Assembly: GCA_963691705.1 (NCBI GenBank) | Contig: OY829544.1 | Span: forward strand, 38,275,917 to 38,339,916 | Direction: 5' to 3' | From: Viola odorata | Taxonomy: Eukaryota; Streptophyta; Magnoliopsida; Malpighiales; Violaceae | DNA: 64,000 nt | Shown: in pieces, positions 54,410 through 64,000 of the stretch | Position numbering within the stretch: the first letter of the stretch is position 1 | Layout: each line of letters starts with the position of its first letter | Made by a program: the position numbers and the translations under genes | The notes under the pieces: generated by a model | What the model was told of the DNA's origin: nothing | The model's database searches: none | The model's input: the letters and a program-made list of their open reading frames with translations, nothing else

Positions 54410-54634
54410 AGCGATGCTCTCGTGAAGGGGGGTAGAATACTTGTTGTACTCTTTTTCTTTGACCATGGTTTTGTCCCATTGGGTTTTCCTGGCAAGTTTT
54501 TAATGAGGCAACTTACATAAGTATTTTTATAAACATTATGTATTCTTTTTCCTTCACTAGGTTTTTATCCCACATGGTTTTTCCTTGTAAGGTTTTAACG
54601 AGGCGCAATGTTTGATAATGGACATCTATAAGGG

Positions 54635-54855
54635 TGTTGTGAACGTAAGAGTTTTACAAGTATGGATGTTCATTTTAGGTTACAATCGTTTCTTATCTTT
54701 GTGTAACTTTCCTAACTCCAAATTCATCACTATAAATATGTACAAAGGTAAGCAAATGAAGATATATGAGAAATACATAAGATACATCAATTTTCTTCTT
54801 ATCTTTTCCTTTGCAATATTTCTTATTCTATCTTTATTTCCTTTAGTTTTATAAC
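54635..54855 (+). repeat. 3' LTR of copia-3
   Basis: 221 bp, close to the 5' LTR, with TGTTGTGAACG start and ATAAC end (final A lost). TATA-like cactataaatatg at 54729. Confidence 0.8.
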
Positions 54856-56188
54856 TCAAATAATTTTATTTATAATTTTATTTCCTTTAGTTTGATAATT
54901 TTTATTATTAAAATAAATTACTAGAGTTGATAAAAAGTGGAGTTGGTATAACAGTATAAGAAAACAACATTCATATGAACTTATAAAAAATATATTTAAA
55001 ATGTAAGAAAGTACACATCTTTAATCATTTTTAAGTTTTCTTTATTTTACTAATTTAAATTTAAATATATAAATATTTTATATATATAACTCAAATAATT
55101 TTAGTTTCGTCCCTGACTCAAATAATATATATATCCCACTGGAAAAAAATTCTAGTTTCGTCCCTGCCTTCAAAGGGAGGCTACTCTATAAGTATGATTT
55201 TCTCCATTTTCAAGACGAACTCAAAAGCTTGATTAAGGGTGGACAAATGTCTCCTCACTTAGCCACAACCAACATGTTAGTTTTGTTCTGTGTGACTTAT
55301 GTACGCAATAATTATCATTTTTTTTTACTTCATTGATTGCTCTGTTTTTTTCTAAAATCACCACAAAGCCTCCAAATTTTTTTCAAAAGTTCATTTTAAG
55401 TCCCTTGAGTCTTGGGTTTTCTATATAATCCTATTTTATTTATCAAAAGAAAACATTCTAAAAATTTCAAGAGTTCTTAACTCTTTCGGATTTCAATTAA
55501 TCCTACTTTTATTTGACCCCCAAATTTAGTTGAATTTTAAGAATGATTTAAATTCAATTTAACAAAAAAAATCAACTTTTATAATTTTCTAAGATAATTT
55601 CAAAATATTCTACATATGTCATTTTTATATTAAATAATAAAAATAAATCGATAATATAATTTTACTATATGGTCCCTAAAAAATTAGTATAGTTTCTCCC
55701 TTAACTTCGCCTCCCAAAATATTTTTCCTAGCTCTACCCCTAACAACTAATATTGGTATAAATTGACATTTCAACTTCATAATGCCAACAAATATAGTTG
55801 AATTTTTTCTATTATTGTGAATGATATTAATAAGTAATTGTTTTATATAATTGATGAAATTTTATATTTGTGCATATAATTTTTAATTTATTTTTTTATA
55901 ATATTTAATAATACGTACATATATATGTGTTTGTGTCCTGTAATTTTTAATGTTATCGTGTCATAGAAAATATGTTCGTGTCGTCTTCGGGATCCGTATA
56001 TGTATATAAGGTAAAATGTATAAAAAATAATTTAGTTTTCAAAATTTTCTAAGGGATCGAGAAAATTGAATTGAAAACTATTTTAGAAATTCAAATAAAG
56101 GAAAATTGTTTTTTTTTAATGTGGCAAACGTTGTTACTACACCAAGGGGAGGGAAGGAGGGACGCAAATCTCTAATCAATATATCCAA
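54856..56188. other. AT-rich spacer
   Basis: No credible frame. Long A/T tracts; a short repeat (ttctagtttcgtccctg(a/c)c at 55101 and 55151). The last nine bases (tatatccaa) are the TSD of the next element. Confidence 0.5.
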
Positions 56189-56345
56189 GGGGTAATAGTA
56201 TAAAAACTCCTGAACTATACTCGAAAAATAGAAACCTCCCCTGGACTAAAAACATTCAAATCGGGGTCCCTGAACTAAATGTCAACGAAATCAGGGTCCC
56301 TGCCATTAGTCAAACTAACTTTCTGTTAGTTTCTATTGACTATTA
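56189..56345. repeat. Left terminal inverted repeat of the MULE
   Basis: Starts GGGGTAATAGTATAAAAACT and includes cctcccctggactaa and gtcaacgaaatcagggtccc; collinear with the inverted right end. Confidence 0.75.
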
Positions 56346-56538
56346 CCAGTTGCTTGCAATCGACAACCAAGATGGAAAAAAAAATTAAAAAAATAAGTAT
56401 AAAAGCCAAAATTCATTTACATCATTCTCCAAAAATTTAAACGTTTTAATTTTTGCTAGGGTTATTTTGCTAGAACCCTAGAAATTTCTTCCTCAAAATT
56501 GAGTGTCAAGATTTAGTCGAAATCGCTCCTCCATCTCC

Positions 56539-57003
56539 ATGTCTTCCATGTCTTCTTCAAGCTATCGGTCATTAACGTCGTCTGGCACTACTAGCACAGG
56601 TAATGCCGAAGCATCAAACCTACGATACAAGAACAGAAATTGCAAGTGTGGGGTAAGAGCTATGATTAGGGTTTCGGAATCGACGACTAACCTAGGTAGG
56701 TTGTATTATAAATGTGGGTTTGGTGAGTGTGGGTTCTGGGCTTGGTGCAATGCGCAAGGTGGATCTGTGCTGCGGGAAGAAATGAACGATTGGGGTCAGC
56801 TTAAGGAAGAAATTATCGAAGCTATGGAGGTAGAAAGCGATGTTATTTGTAGGCAATTAAAGGAGGTGGTTGTTGCTGCCACATCTCGCAAAGCAGAAGC
56901 ACTAGCGAAAGGATATATTTTTTCATCTAATGTCCTATGTCTCTTTATTCTCATTGTTCTTCTCCTACTTTTTATGTTTGTTATTGTAATTTGTAGGATT
57001 TGA
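56539..57003 (+). CDS. GRF zinc-finger protein with C-terminal membrane segment
   Basis: 154 codons from the first in-frame ATG (56539); an open frame extends a little upstream, where a GTG sits at 56503. After a Ser-rich start there is a GRF zinc finger: KCGVRAMIRVSESTTNLGRL, YYKCGFGECGFWAWC, with the CxC...C...C pattern and the aromatic core. Then comes a predicted helix (EEMNDWGQLKEEIIEAMEVE) and a hydrophobic end (LCLFILIVLLLLFMFVIVIC) that is likely a tail anchor. GRF fingers bind single-stranded nucleic acid. Short GRF-membrane proteins of this type are frequent in plant genomes, and I believe many lie near MULE transposases. Here the gene lies inside the MULE, starts about 350 bp from its left end and is intact, unlike the transposase. 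Role unknown. Confidence 0.75.
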   Translation: MSSMSSSSYRSLTSSGTTSTGNAEASNLRYKNRNCKCGVRAMIRVSESTTNLGRLYYKCGFGECGFWAWCNAQGGSVLREEMNDWGQLKEEIIEAMEVESDVICRQLKEVVVAATSRKAEALAKGYIFSSNVLCLFILIVLLLLFMFVIVICRI

Positions 57004-57446
57004 ATCCGGTTTGTAACTTCTAGGGTTCTAATTATTTTTGTAATTTCTAGGGTTTTTATTAGACTATGTAATTTAGGGTTTGATGTTTGGTTTGTACATT
57101 GAATGGTTTGGAATCGGCTTTAATTAAAGTGGGTTTTCGTTAATTGTGCGAATTATTTCTCTTATTGTTTGTCTTTTTTGGTAATTATTGGGTAGCAATT
57201 ATCATTACCTAGAACATACGCATGGATAGGTAGCAGGCTTGGAAAACCAAACGGTGTCAAAGCAACGGGTGGGAAACGAGTATTCTGCAACTCCCTAGGC
57301 GTCCGTTGAATGCCAAAGGACACTAGTCCCTCCTATAAATTGCATGTATTACTCCTCATTCTCCATCACTTTCATTTGCTTATTTCTAAGTCTTGTTTTC
57401 TCCATCACTTTCATTTGCTTATTTCTAACTATTGTTTTCTTCAAAA

Positions 57447-57803
57447 TGATTAACATGACGTTGAAGGAGAAATTTGTTGAGGAGTCTCTTTCGGCCATCA
57501 ATAACTTTGGCAAGGCAGGGACCATCTTTTTAGTTGCAGGAGCAGGCACGGATGCAGAATTGGTTCTCTACGAAGGCAGTTAGGGAGTATCTGGAGCATA
57601 TTGGCAAAGTCCTGGGGAGCATCAAGGTCGCCATAACGCTGTTGGAACAGTGGCAGAGCATAGCAGATATAGAGATATCGGTGGCGCAGAAGGCTCTCGA
57701 TGCTTGTGATAACTACCATAGGGATGTGAAGGATATGCTTGCGAGGAAGAGGAAGAGGGAGAAGTCTGAGGATGATGAAGAGGGTCAGGTCTCTGCCAAG
57801 TGA
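57447..57803 (+). CDS. Unknown small helical protein inside the MULE (frame changes once)
   Basis: From ATG 57447 the frame reads MTLKEKFVEESLSAINNFGK-like sequence and stays open to about 57583. An overlapping frame (57534-57803) then gives NWFSTKAVREYLEHIGKVLG, ITLLEQWQSIADIEISVAQK and a basic-acidic tail (ARKRKREKSEDDEEG) before a stop. The two are probably halves of one gene joined by a short indel or small intron near 57525-57540. The second half is strongly helical with a likely nuclear signal. I do not recognise a family. Its position next to the GRF gene suggests an accessory gene of the element. Confidence 0.45.
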
Positions 57804-58239
57804 TTAAGTTTTATGTTTATGCTTGTTTTGTGTTGCCCAGGATGGGCTGGAATGCTGTAACTTCCTTGAACAATGGTTTTTTTTTATGTTTGTGTTTGTG
57901 TTTGTTATGTTTATGAACAATGGTTTTTTATGTTTAACAATTTAATGAAGTTTGGTTTGCTACTGCCAATTTTTTGTTTGTCATTTTTGCTCTTCTTAGT
58001 GTAATTCTTGTTGTTTCGTTTATCAACAAACTTTACACAATTAACTTCACAATAATTCACACCCTAAACCCTAAATAATAGTTCAATAAGGCTAAATTAG
58101 TAGCAATAAGATAAAGTAGCATTACACATAGTACCTAAATTAGTAGCATTACACATAGTACCTAAATTAGTAGCAATAAGATTACACAAATAGTTCCAAA
58201 TATGCATCAAGGTATCCACTTCCTTGTAAGAATGTGATT

Positions 58240-61200
58240 CTATGACAAAGGATTTGATCTAGTACATTGCTGAACTGGTTCTAGTGCACTTGATCTAGTT
58301 ACTGGCCTTGGAGGGAGGAAATTGCCCGTAAGTCCTGTTGGTCTCCATATCTTCTTCTTAGTCTTTTTCCTAGTTGTCTGACCGGCATTGCTACCAGCTT
58401 GTACTGGTGAAGGGATGATCAATGGAGTCCTTGTTATAGTTGGATTAATTGTAGAGGAAGGCATACTTGCAGTTGCAGTTGCACTTGCACTTGCAGATCC
58501 ATTTGAACTTGCCCTTGCCCTTGACCTAGTAGTCATTGTTGTTGGAGTGGCATTTACACCGGCATCTGCACTTGCATACCCTTCATTTTCCTATAAACAA
58601 AAGATAAATAAAATATTACAATGACAGTAAACATATATTCCATAGTTAGCAAAATCAGAGTTAATTACCTCAAGTCTAGGACCAGGTTCATTGGGAGTTT
58701 GTGCATGTGTAGTGTCACCATCATTGGCATGTGTAGTAGGAGGGTGTGCATCGTTGGGGCCTGCAGATGGTGTTTGTTTTCTTTCTTCCTCAATGGTTGT
58801 ATGTCAGCCCTCATTGAAAGTGGACAAGTCCTTATATTATGACTTCTTCCTTTGAAATTTCTACAAGTCATTACCACCCCATTCCTTCTAATTTTGTTTG
58901 GGTTGGGAGGTCCAGCTTCTCCTGCTTCTCTCATCCTCTTAGTCCTTTGTCTCCCACTCTGTGCCATACATTAAGGAGGTTTAATTTCATAATAGTCTTC
59001 CACTACTGGTCATTCACTTTTGTCTGGGACAGTAAGAATGTCATCATAGTAAGCCTCTAGGAATATGGTGTTCCAATAGGCAACATGTACAAAGTCATGG
59101 GGATTTTTCCTCTGGAACAAGTAGGCTGCAGCTGCATGCCTATAAGGCATTCCAGTTAAGTCCCACCTTCTGTAAGTGTAAGTCTTCAGCTGCAGGTCAC
59201 ACGTACCTCTTTCACCATTAATATGCTCAACCTCAAACTTTTGCATCTGGGAGTGAGGATACACTACGTATGACTGACTCTCTTGGATACACTTTTCTAG
59301 TCTGTTGAACCATTTAAGACATATTGTTCCCTGATATAATTTCATCCCATGATACTTAATGTAGAACCTCTTCATGAGTAAACTTCGAATAATCTCCAGA
59401 CAAGTTAAAATTAGTTTTTTCCTTGCAATTCTGCCACATAAAAATTAAAATGTGATAACTTGTTAACCAATCAAAAGTAGAATACATTGATTAACATGGC
59501 ATAGTACCTTATGTAAGAATTGAAACTCTCAGAGAGATTATTGAGTAGAAGATCACACATCACCCATGGATTAAACGCATGTCGTGACCATCTCTGAGGA
59601 TGTATTCTCTTCAGCCAAGCATAGGCAGTTGGGTTCTCGCCCTTGATCCACTCCAAATGAATGTTAAGCTTTGTCTCTGTGTATGCTCTTGCTGCATCCC
59701 AGAGCTGGTCTTTCATGAACTTGCCCCCACCAAACTCGCCTTTGAAATTGTTCCATATGTGCCTCACACAATACCTATGATCAACTTCCTTCAAAACAGT
59801 ATCAAATATATTTTGCAAACCCTGCACATGAGACCATAAGTTACTCTGTTGGATACAATTATGATACTAAACATGAAAGCGGTACTATAAAAGTTACCTT
59901 TTGCCTATCTGACATAAAACACCATTCTTCCAAAGGCCCAATGTCATCTTGTAATCTTTGCAAAAACCACAACTAGTTGTCCTTGTTTTCAGAGTCCACA
60001 ACTGCCCAAGTAATAGGAAATATGTTACCATTGGCATCCTTTCCGATTGCTGACAATAGATGTCCCTTATATGTCCCTTTTAAATGACACCCATCAATGC
60101 CAATAAATGGCCTATAACCTTTCAAAAAGTCACGCTTGCAAGCTGCAAGACACATGTACAACCTTTGAAAAAAGCCATATGGAGCAGTAATCTTCACTGT
60201 GCTACCAGGATTAGAATTCCTGACAGCCTCAGCATAGTTCCACAGCAACTTATACTGCTCACCATGCTCTCCCTCAATAATAGATTGTGCTATTTTCTTT
60301 GCCCTAACAAGCTTGTAGTATGAAACTATTATGAACTTCTCCCTTCTGATCCTATTCCCAAGGACCTCCAAATGAGTGTCCAAATTATCCCTGAAATCTG
60401 CCAAATACGCAAGGGCTAGCCATCTGCTAGTCGCTCTGTGGTTTTCTACATCCTTGCCACAGTAATGAATCCTATTGAAGGTTTTAATCTAGAAGCAAGA
60501 CCTATCTGCTGATGGTGAAGCATGTATTCTCCATCCACAGTTATTCTTGTAGTGGGCAATGATCCTACTCTTTTCATTCCTCACAAAACTAAAGTCATGT
60601 CCCTCTTGCAGAGAGTAAGTCATCAAAGCCTTCCTGAAAACATCATCAGTTGCAAACCTCATCCCAACCTCCAACTTAATTTCCCCATCCATATTTGTAC
60701 TCTCATTGAATTCTGTGTACTTATACCTCTGCCTAGCATTGTCTTCCTCACTATCTGAACAAGGGGGGATTTCTAACACATCACTATCCTCATAGTCAGT
60801 TTCCATATCAGGCACATTGGGACCAGAACTTGTAGCTGGTGATCTATTGACCCTGTCACTTCTGCTATGCTCACCCCCTAAATTGAAATCCTCAAACTCT
60901 ACACTAACTTCCTCAGTCCCATCACCAAAAATGTCCTCTTCAGCCTCATCTTCTGAATCTACAAAGTCACTAAGTTCATCACCACTACTACTTTCACTAT
61001 CCACTTCCCAACTATCATGGCTGTCAGCACCACCTTTATCATCTGCATCAGCTTTAAACTCAGGATGATCATTTTCAACCCTCTCACCACTCTCAGCTGC
61101 ATTTGCTTCCATCCTCTCACCACTCTCAGCTGCATTTGCTTCCATCCTCTCGCCACTCTCATTTGCATTTACACCAACTCTCACATAATTTTCACCATAT

Positions 61201-61859
61201 GCTTCCACCCTCTCACTACTCTCATTTGTATTTAGACCAACCCTCACACAACTTTCAGCTTGTGCTTCCACCCTCTCACTACTCTCACTTGTATTTGCTT
61301 CCACCCTCTCACCACTATCAACTGCATTTGCTTCCACCCTCTCATCACTCTCATCTGCAGGTTGATTGTGGTCTACATCATCCAAGGTAAGCATCAAAGG
61401 AGGACACGTAACCTCTGTGCTATAACATGCTGACACATTTTCCATTTCCTCATCACTACTACTATCAATATTCTCAACAAATATGGGGGTGTGGACTCCA
61501 TGTTCCACATACACTTCCACTATATCCTCACCATCTAGTAACATCTTAGTTATGATTCTCTTCATATATTTTTCCTTCCTCAATGGCCTAATACCTTCCT
61601 TCATTTCTTCCCATGGATATTTAACATCATAATGCACGACATTATGAGAATATCCTTTGCTTTGGACTCTTTTATGAATGTCTTCAATTGAAAGCTTATG
61701 ATGCTCTTTTTGAAAACAATCTTCCACTGCATCTAAGTGACGCAACTTTGGAGCAAATATCAAACTTCCACCCATGAATATTTTCACATTCAACAACATT
61801 TTGTCATGGATTAACACCAAATTAATATTAAAAGCACAAACAGTAAACCCTAATTGCAT
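58240..61859 (-). pseudogene. MURA-type transposase of the MULE
   Basis: Minus-strand order: PB1-like N-terminal domain (MGGSLIFAPKLRHLDAVEDC; KGYSHNVVHYDVKYPWEEMK), an acidic linker with about ten copies of an ESGERMEANA-type decapeptide, MuDR DNA-binding domain (LEVGMRFATDDVFRKALMTY; CGWRIHAS), then the DDE core with FIGIDGCHLKGTYKGHLLSA (first Asp), FMSDRQKG (second Asp, intron 59898-59822 next to it) and the SESFNSYI region. A SWIM finger follows (CDLQLKTYTYRRWDLTGMPY), with two metal ligands apparently changed to Tyr, then a CCHC knuckle remnant and a Lys-rich tail (KKTKKKIWRP) ending at 58240. Stops at 60489, 59970, 59010 and 58976, plus a frame break near the knuckle, disable it. Family members excise and insert MULEs. 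Confidence 0.85.
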
Positions 61860-62409
61860 ATTTGATTATTCAAACCCTAATCGCATATTTGTTTATTCAA
61901 TTCTGCCACATTGCATATTTGTTTATTCAAACCCTAAGCATTACCCACAATATAATAAGGTGGGAAAATAAATGAGAAAAGTCACTGACCTTGTTTCTAA
62001 AAGCGACAGCACGCTACTTCAAACGACAAGAACAGCTCGACAAGGTGGTCCTATCTTCCTTCGTCGCCTCCTACACAGCGACAAGAACAGCTTAGATTTT
62101 TACAGACCTTTACTTTTTCACCTCGCAAAATCACCGCTTTCAAACAAAGAGCCCTATCGCGCTCCTTCAACCAAACATCGTCAAAATCAACTCTTTCAAA
62201 CAATCTTACTCAATCTTCTCCAACGCACATAAATGGTTACTCAATCTTCTCCAACCTTCTTCACGCACTGTTGATCAAGGAGCATTTTTCAGTTCCGCGT
62301 AAAATGCATTTCAATTCTGGATTGTTTAGTTTGTTTAATGTGTTTTTCCTTTTATATTTTCGTCTTGAATTTTGGAATTTAATTTTAAGAGGTAACCGGT
62401 TGTCAAGAA

Positions 62410-62568
62410 ATGGGATACCGGTTGATGTAGGACCGTTTGGTTGACTGACGGAATGGACCCATACTTCATTGACTTTAAGTGTAGGGGAGGTGGAATAAAA
62501 AATTTATAGTCCAAGGGAGGCATTTGTTTTTCGCGTTAATACAGGGGGTCTAAATGCTATTGCCCCCC
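62410..62568. repeat. Right terminal inverted repeat of the MULE
   Basis: The reverse strand starts GGGGGGCAATAGCATTTAGA and is collinear with 56189-56345 (about 65-70% similar by eye), including cctcccttggactat and gtcaatgaag blocks. Confidence 0.75.
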
Positions 62569-62577
62569 TATATCCAA

Positions 62578-62972
62578 AGGTTGTGGCGACCCATATGTGG
62601 ACGTTGGCATATTAAACAAGGCCTTCGAGATAAAAGAATACATTTCTCGTGTTCAAATTTTTTGTTTTTTTAGAATATTATATTATAAATATTCAAATAC
62701 AAGGATATCGGGTATGTGAGAAAATTATTCTTCACCAAAAGTTAGTAGCTATATACTCTTTGCTAGTTTAAATTTAAAGATTGACCTTACACTAATTAAT
62801 GATCAAAACACTCCTTCTGTAATGTTTTAATTGTTCAATAAAGCCATATTTGCTTTCGATATTTTAATATTCAGTTTTCATTCTCAATGCAGGTGGTTGT
62901 AATTTTTGATAAACTTATTCATACTCCTCTTTAAGTGTAGTTTTTTTTTTTTTGGAAAAGGAAAAATAATCT
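62578..62972. other. AT-rich spacer
   Basis: No frame of interest. A T run at 62941-62954 precedes the RNase H region. Confidence 0.4.
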
Positions 62973-63660
62973 CATTCAGATAACTCGATCCGTACATCAT
63001 GCACTATCGCCTCGGGGCATATCCCTATCCAAATATTTTTCATACCAAAAATAATAACTTCTTTATCTAGTTTATGTGCATAAACATTAGCAATCCTACG
63101 AATGTGTCTAAAAGAACAATACCCGAACCAAGCTGCTAGAAGTAGAACATTTGTAAGATCAGCCTCGTATATCCCAGGGGAAGAGACCTCGACTGAAGGT
63201 CCATGACCACTTCTAAACAATCTGATTCAACGATCACATCTCAGACCCCCTGTTGAGACCCATACCTCAATGTCGCCCGAATAGTCATTGATTCGTTGTT
63301 ACGCTTGTAGGGAAAGGGACATGAACTATGCCCACTAGGCGACAACCTCCCAAATAATCCCTTGCCATGAATCTCAAACCAAACGTCATTGGTCCCAATG
63401 TTGGTCTCACTGTTGCATCAGTATTAAACTTTATCTGCCCCTAGGGGGGTGGCATCCATCGGGCCCTCTCCGATATAGTAGGTGGCCCAGCATGCCCAGC
63501 AAGCTCTCGTATGTGCACTTTCCCTATAATCAGCAAGGAGCCTTCCGCCTTTAAGGAGCACCTTCTTAGGGGACTCGATGATAGAACCGAATAACCAGTT
63601 ATTCCTTAAAGACCATTGCGACTACATCACCGAAACCATTTGTTCAAAATCTCCTATATC
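62973..63660 (-). pseudogene. LINE-type RNase H-like (RVT_3) domain, degraded
   Basis: Minus-strand fragments in several frames follow the usual order of the region after a plant LINE reverse transcriptase: SLRNNWLFGSIIESPKKVLL (compare the W-x2-RN motif), LLADYRES, RARWMPPP and GQIKFNTDATV with the first RNase H Asp, RNNESMTIRATLRYGSQQ, VIVESDCLEVVMDLQSR with the second acidic pair, and, in 63220-62972, IRRIANVYAHKLDKE and the C-terminal ICPEAIVHDVRIELSE. Frameshifts and stops (for example near 63240 and 63440) inactivate it. No endonuclease or reverse transcriptase is seen to the right before the window ends, so it is a truncated copy or a free RVT_3 pseudogene. Confidence 0.65.
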
Positions 63661-64000
63661 GAGGGATCCACTTGATACAATCCTAGTTACCTAGGTTCGA
63701 TTCAACCACACGATCGTTGCTCAAAGAATAGATTTCGGTGCGGAATACTTAGCTCAACAAGAACGAGCCTAAACCAAGCAATATTAGATTGCTTAACCTA
63801 GTCGATTTCAAGTGAGGTTATCAATTGAAATCTAGACCTAAATTCGACTATACGAATTAAACCTAGTAGAAATAATTGACGGATGGAACTTCGAGTTTTA
63901 CTTGCAATAATCTCAAGCTTTCAGACTTAGGAGGAAACAAGGTTCACGCATGAACAAACAGAGATGAATGATAAAAATAATTGTAACTTTACAATGAGGT
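63661..64000. other. Unassigned end, style of an Athila-type LTR
   Basis: No frame. Phrases such as aaacctagtagaaataattga resemble gacctagtagaattaacaag in the Athila-like LTR at 12184-12205, and the sequence style is similar, but the match is too short to call. Confidence 0.25.

Larger units (their letters stand above)
52506..54855 (+). mobile_element. Ty1/copia element copia-3, internally deleted
   Basis: LTRs 52506-52727 and 54635-54855 start TGTT(A/G)TGAACGTAA and end TTTAGTTTTATAAC(A). The interior is only about 1.9 kb: the front of gag and the tail of RNase H, with a foreign segment between them in place of protease, integrase and reverse transcriptase. No clean TSD could be read (left flank ttaaat, right flank tcaaat). 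Confidence 0.8.
56189..62568. mobile_element. Mutator-like element (MULE) with transposase and divergent accessory genes, TSD tatatccaa
   Basis: The ends GGGGTAATAGTATAAAAACT and, inverted, GGGGGGCAATAGCATTTAGA belong to diverged terminal inverted repeats of about 150-160 bp (56189-56345 and 62410-62568); both then read cctcc(c)(c/t)tggactat and a matching gtcaa(c/t)gaa(a/g)t block. The 9-bp TSD tatatccaa at 56180-56188 and 62569-62577 is perfect. A MURA-type transposase occupies the right two thirds on the minus strand; a GRF zinc-finger gene and a second small gene read from the left end on the plus strand. Confidence 0.9.

Noticed and set aside
60817..61390. Plus-strand Ser/Leu/His-rich frames
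   Set aside because: Antisense of the acidic repeat linker of the MULE transposase.

Overview
This is nuclear DNA from a flowering plant, most likely a eudicot. The evidence is an AT-rich background, intron-containing plant genes (a serine carboxypeptidase and a two-domain B3 factor), a canonical plant nuclear tRNA-Phe and many plant transposon lineages. I cannot name the species. Positions were worked out by eye, so boundaries given without a target-site duplication (TSD) are approximate.

Left third (1-23413): one stack of nested LTR retrotransposons. A Ty1/copia element (copia-1) is oldest. On its left side it is cut by a minus-strand Athila-like Ty3/gypsy element whose 5' LTR is 11509-12865. 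That element is cut by a minus-strand Tat/Ogre-like element (1-9424, left end outside the window) that has gag but no visible pol. Further right, the reverse transcriptase of copia-1 is split by a complete 6955-bp Ty3/gypsy element (15215-22169) with a perfect 5-bp TSD. That element resembles the CRM chromoviruses and its pol frame runs into its LTR.

Middle (23414-36096): one orphan exon of a DCN1-like (cullin neddylation) gene. Next is a decayed PIF/Harbinger DNA transposon carrying a Myb/SANT-like gene and a transposase. A 5335-bp non-autonomous LTR element (25330-30664), filled with two short-unit tandem arrays and carrying no gag or pol, is inserted in its 5' flank.

Right-centre (36097-50528): two apparently intact genes, both on the minus strand. 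The serine carboxypeptidase gene has eight exons with phases that all agree. Its sixth intron holds a copia element (copia-2), and the LTR of copia-2 in turn holds a foldback Mutator-like element whose arms carry tRNA-like sequences. The B3 gene has four exons, two B3 domains and a repetitive linker. Between them lie a hAT-type non-autonomous element with an 8-bp TSD, an intact tRNA-Phe(GAA) and a recent tandem duplication whose microsatellites have diverged.

Right (51471-64000): a 765-bp foldback MITE, an internally deleted copia element (copia-3), an AT-rich spacer, and a 6380-bp Mutator-like element (MULE, 56189-62568) with a 9-bp TSD. The MULE carries a broken MURA-type transposase on one strand and, divergently, a GRF zinc-finger/membrane protein plus an unknown helical protein. 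The window ends in a degraded LINE-type RNase H region.

Most element genes are dead. Their stop codons and lost catalytic residues look mostly like C-to-T/G-to-A changes, as expected for long-methylated DNA. The likely working loci are the carboxypeptidase, the B3 factor, the tRNA and possibly the small genes inside the MULE.
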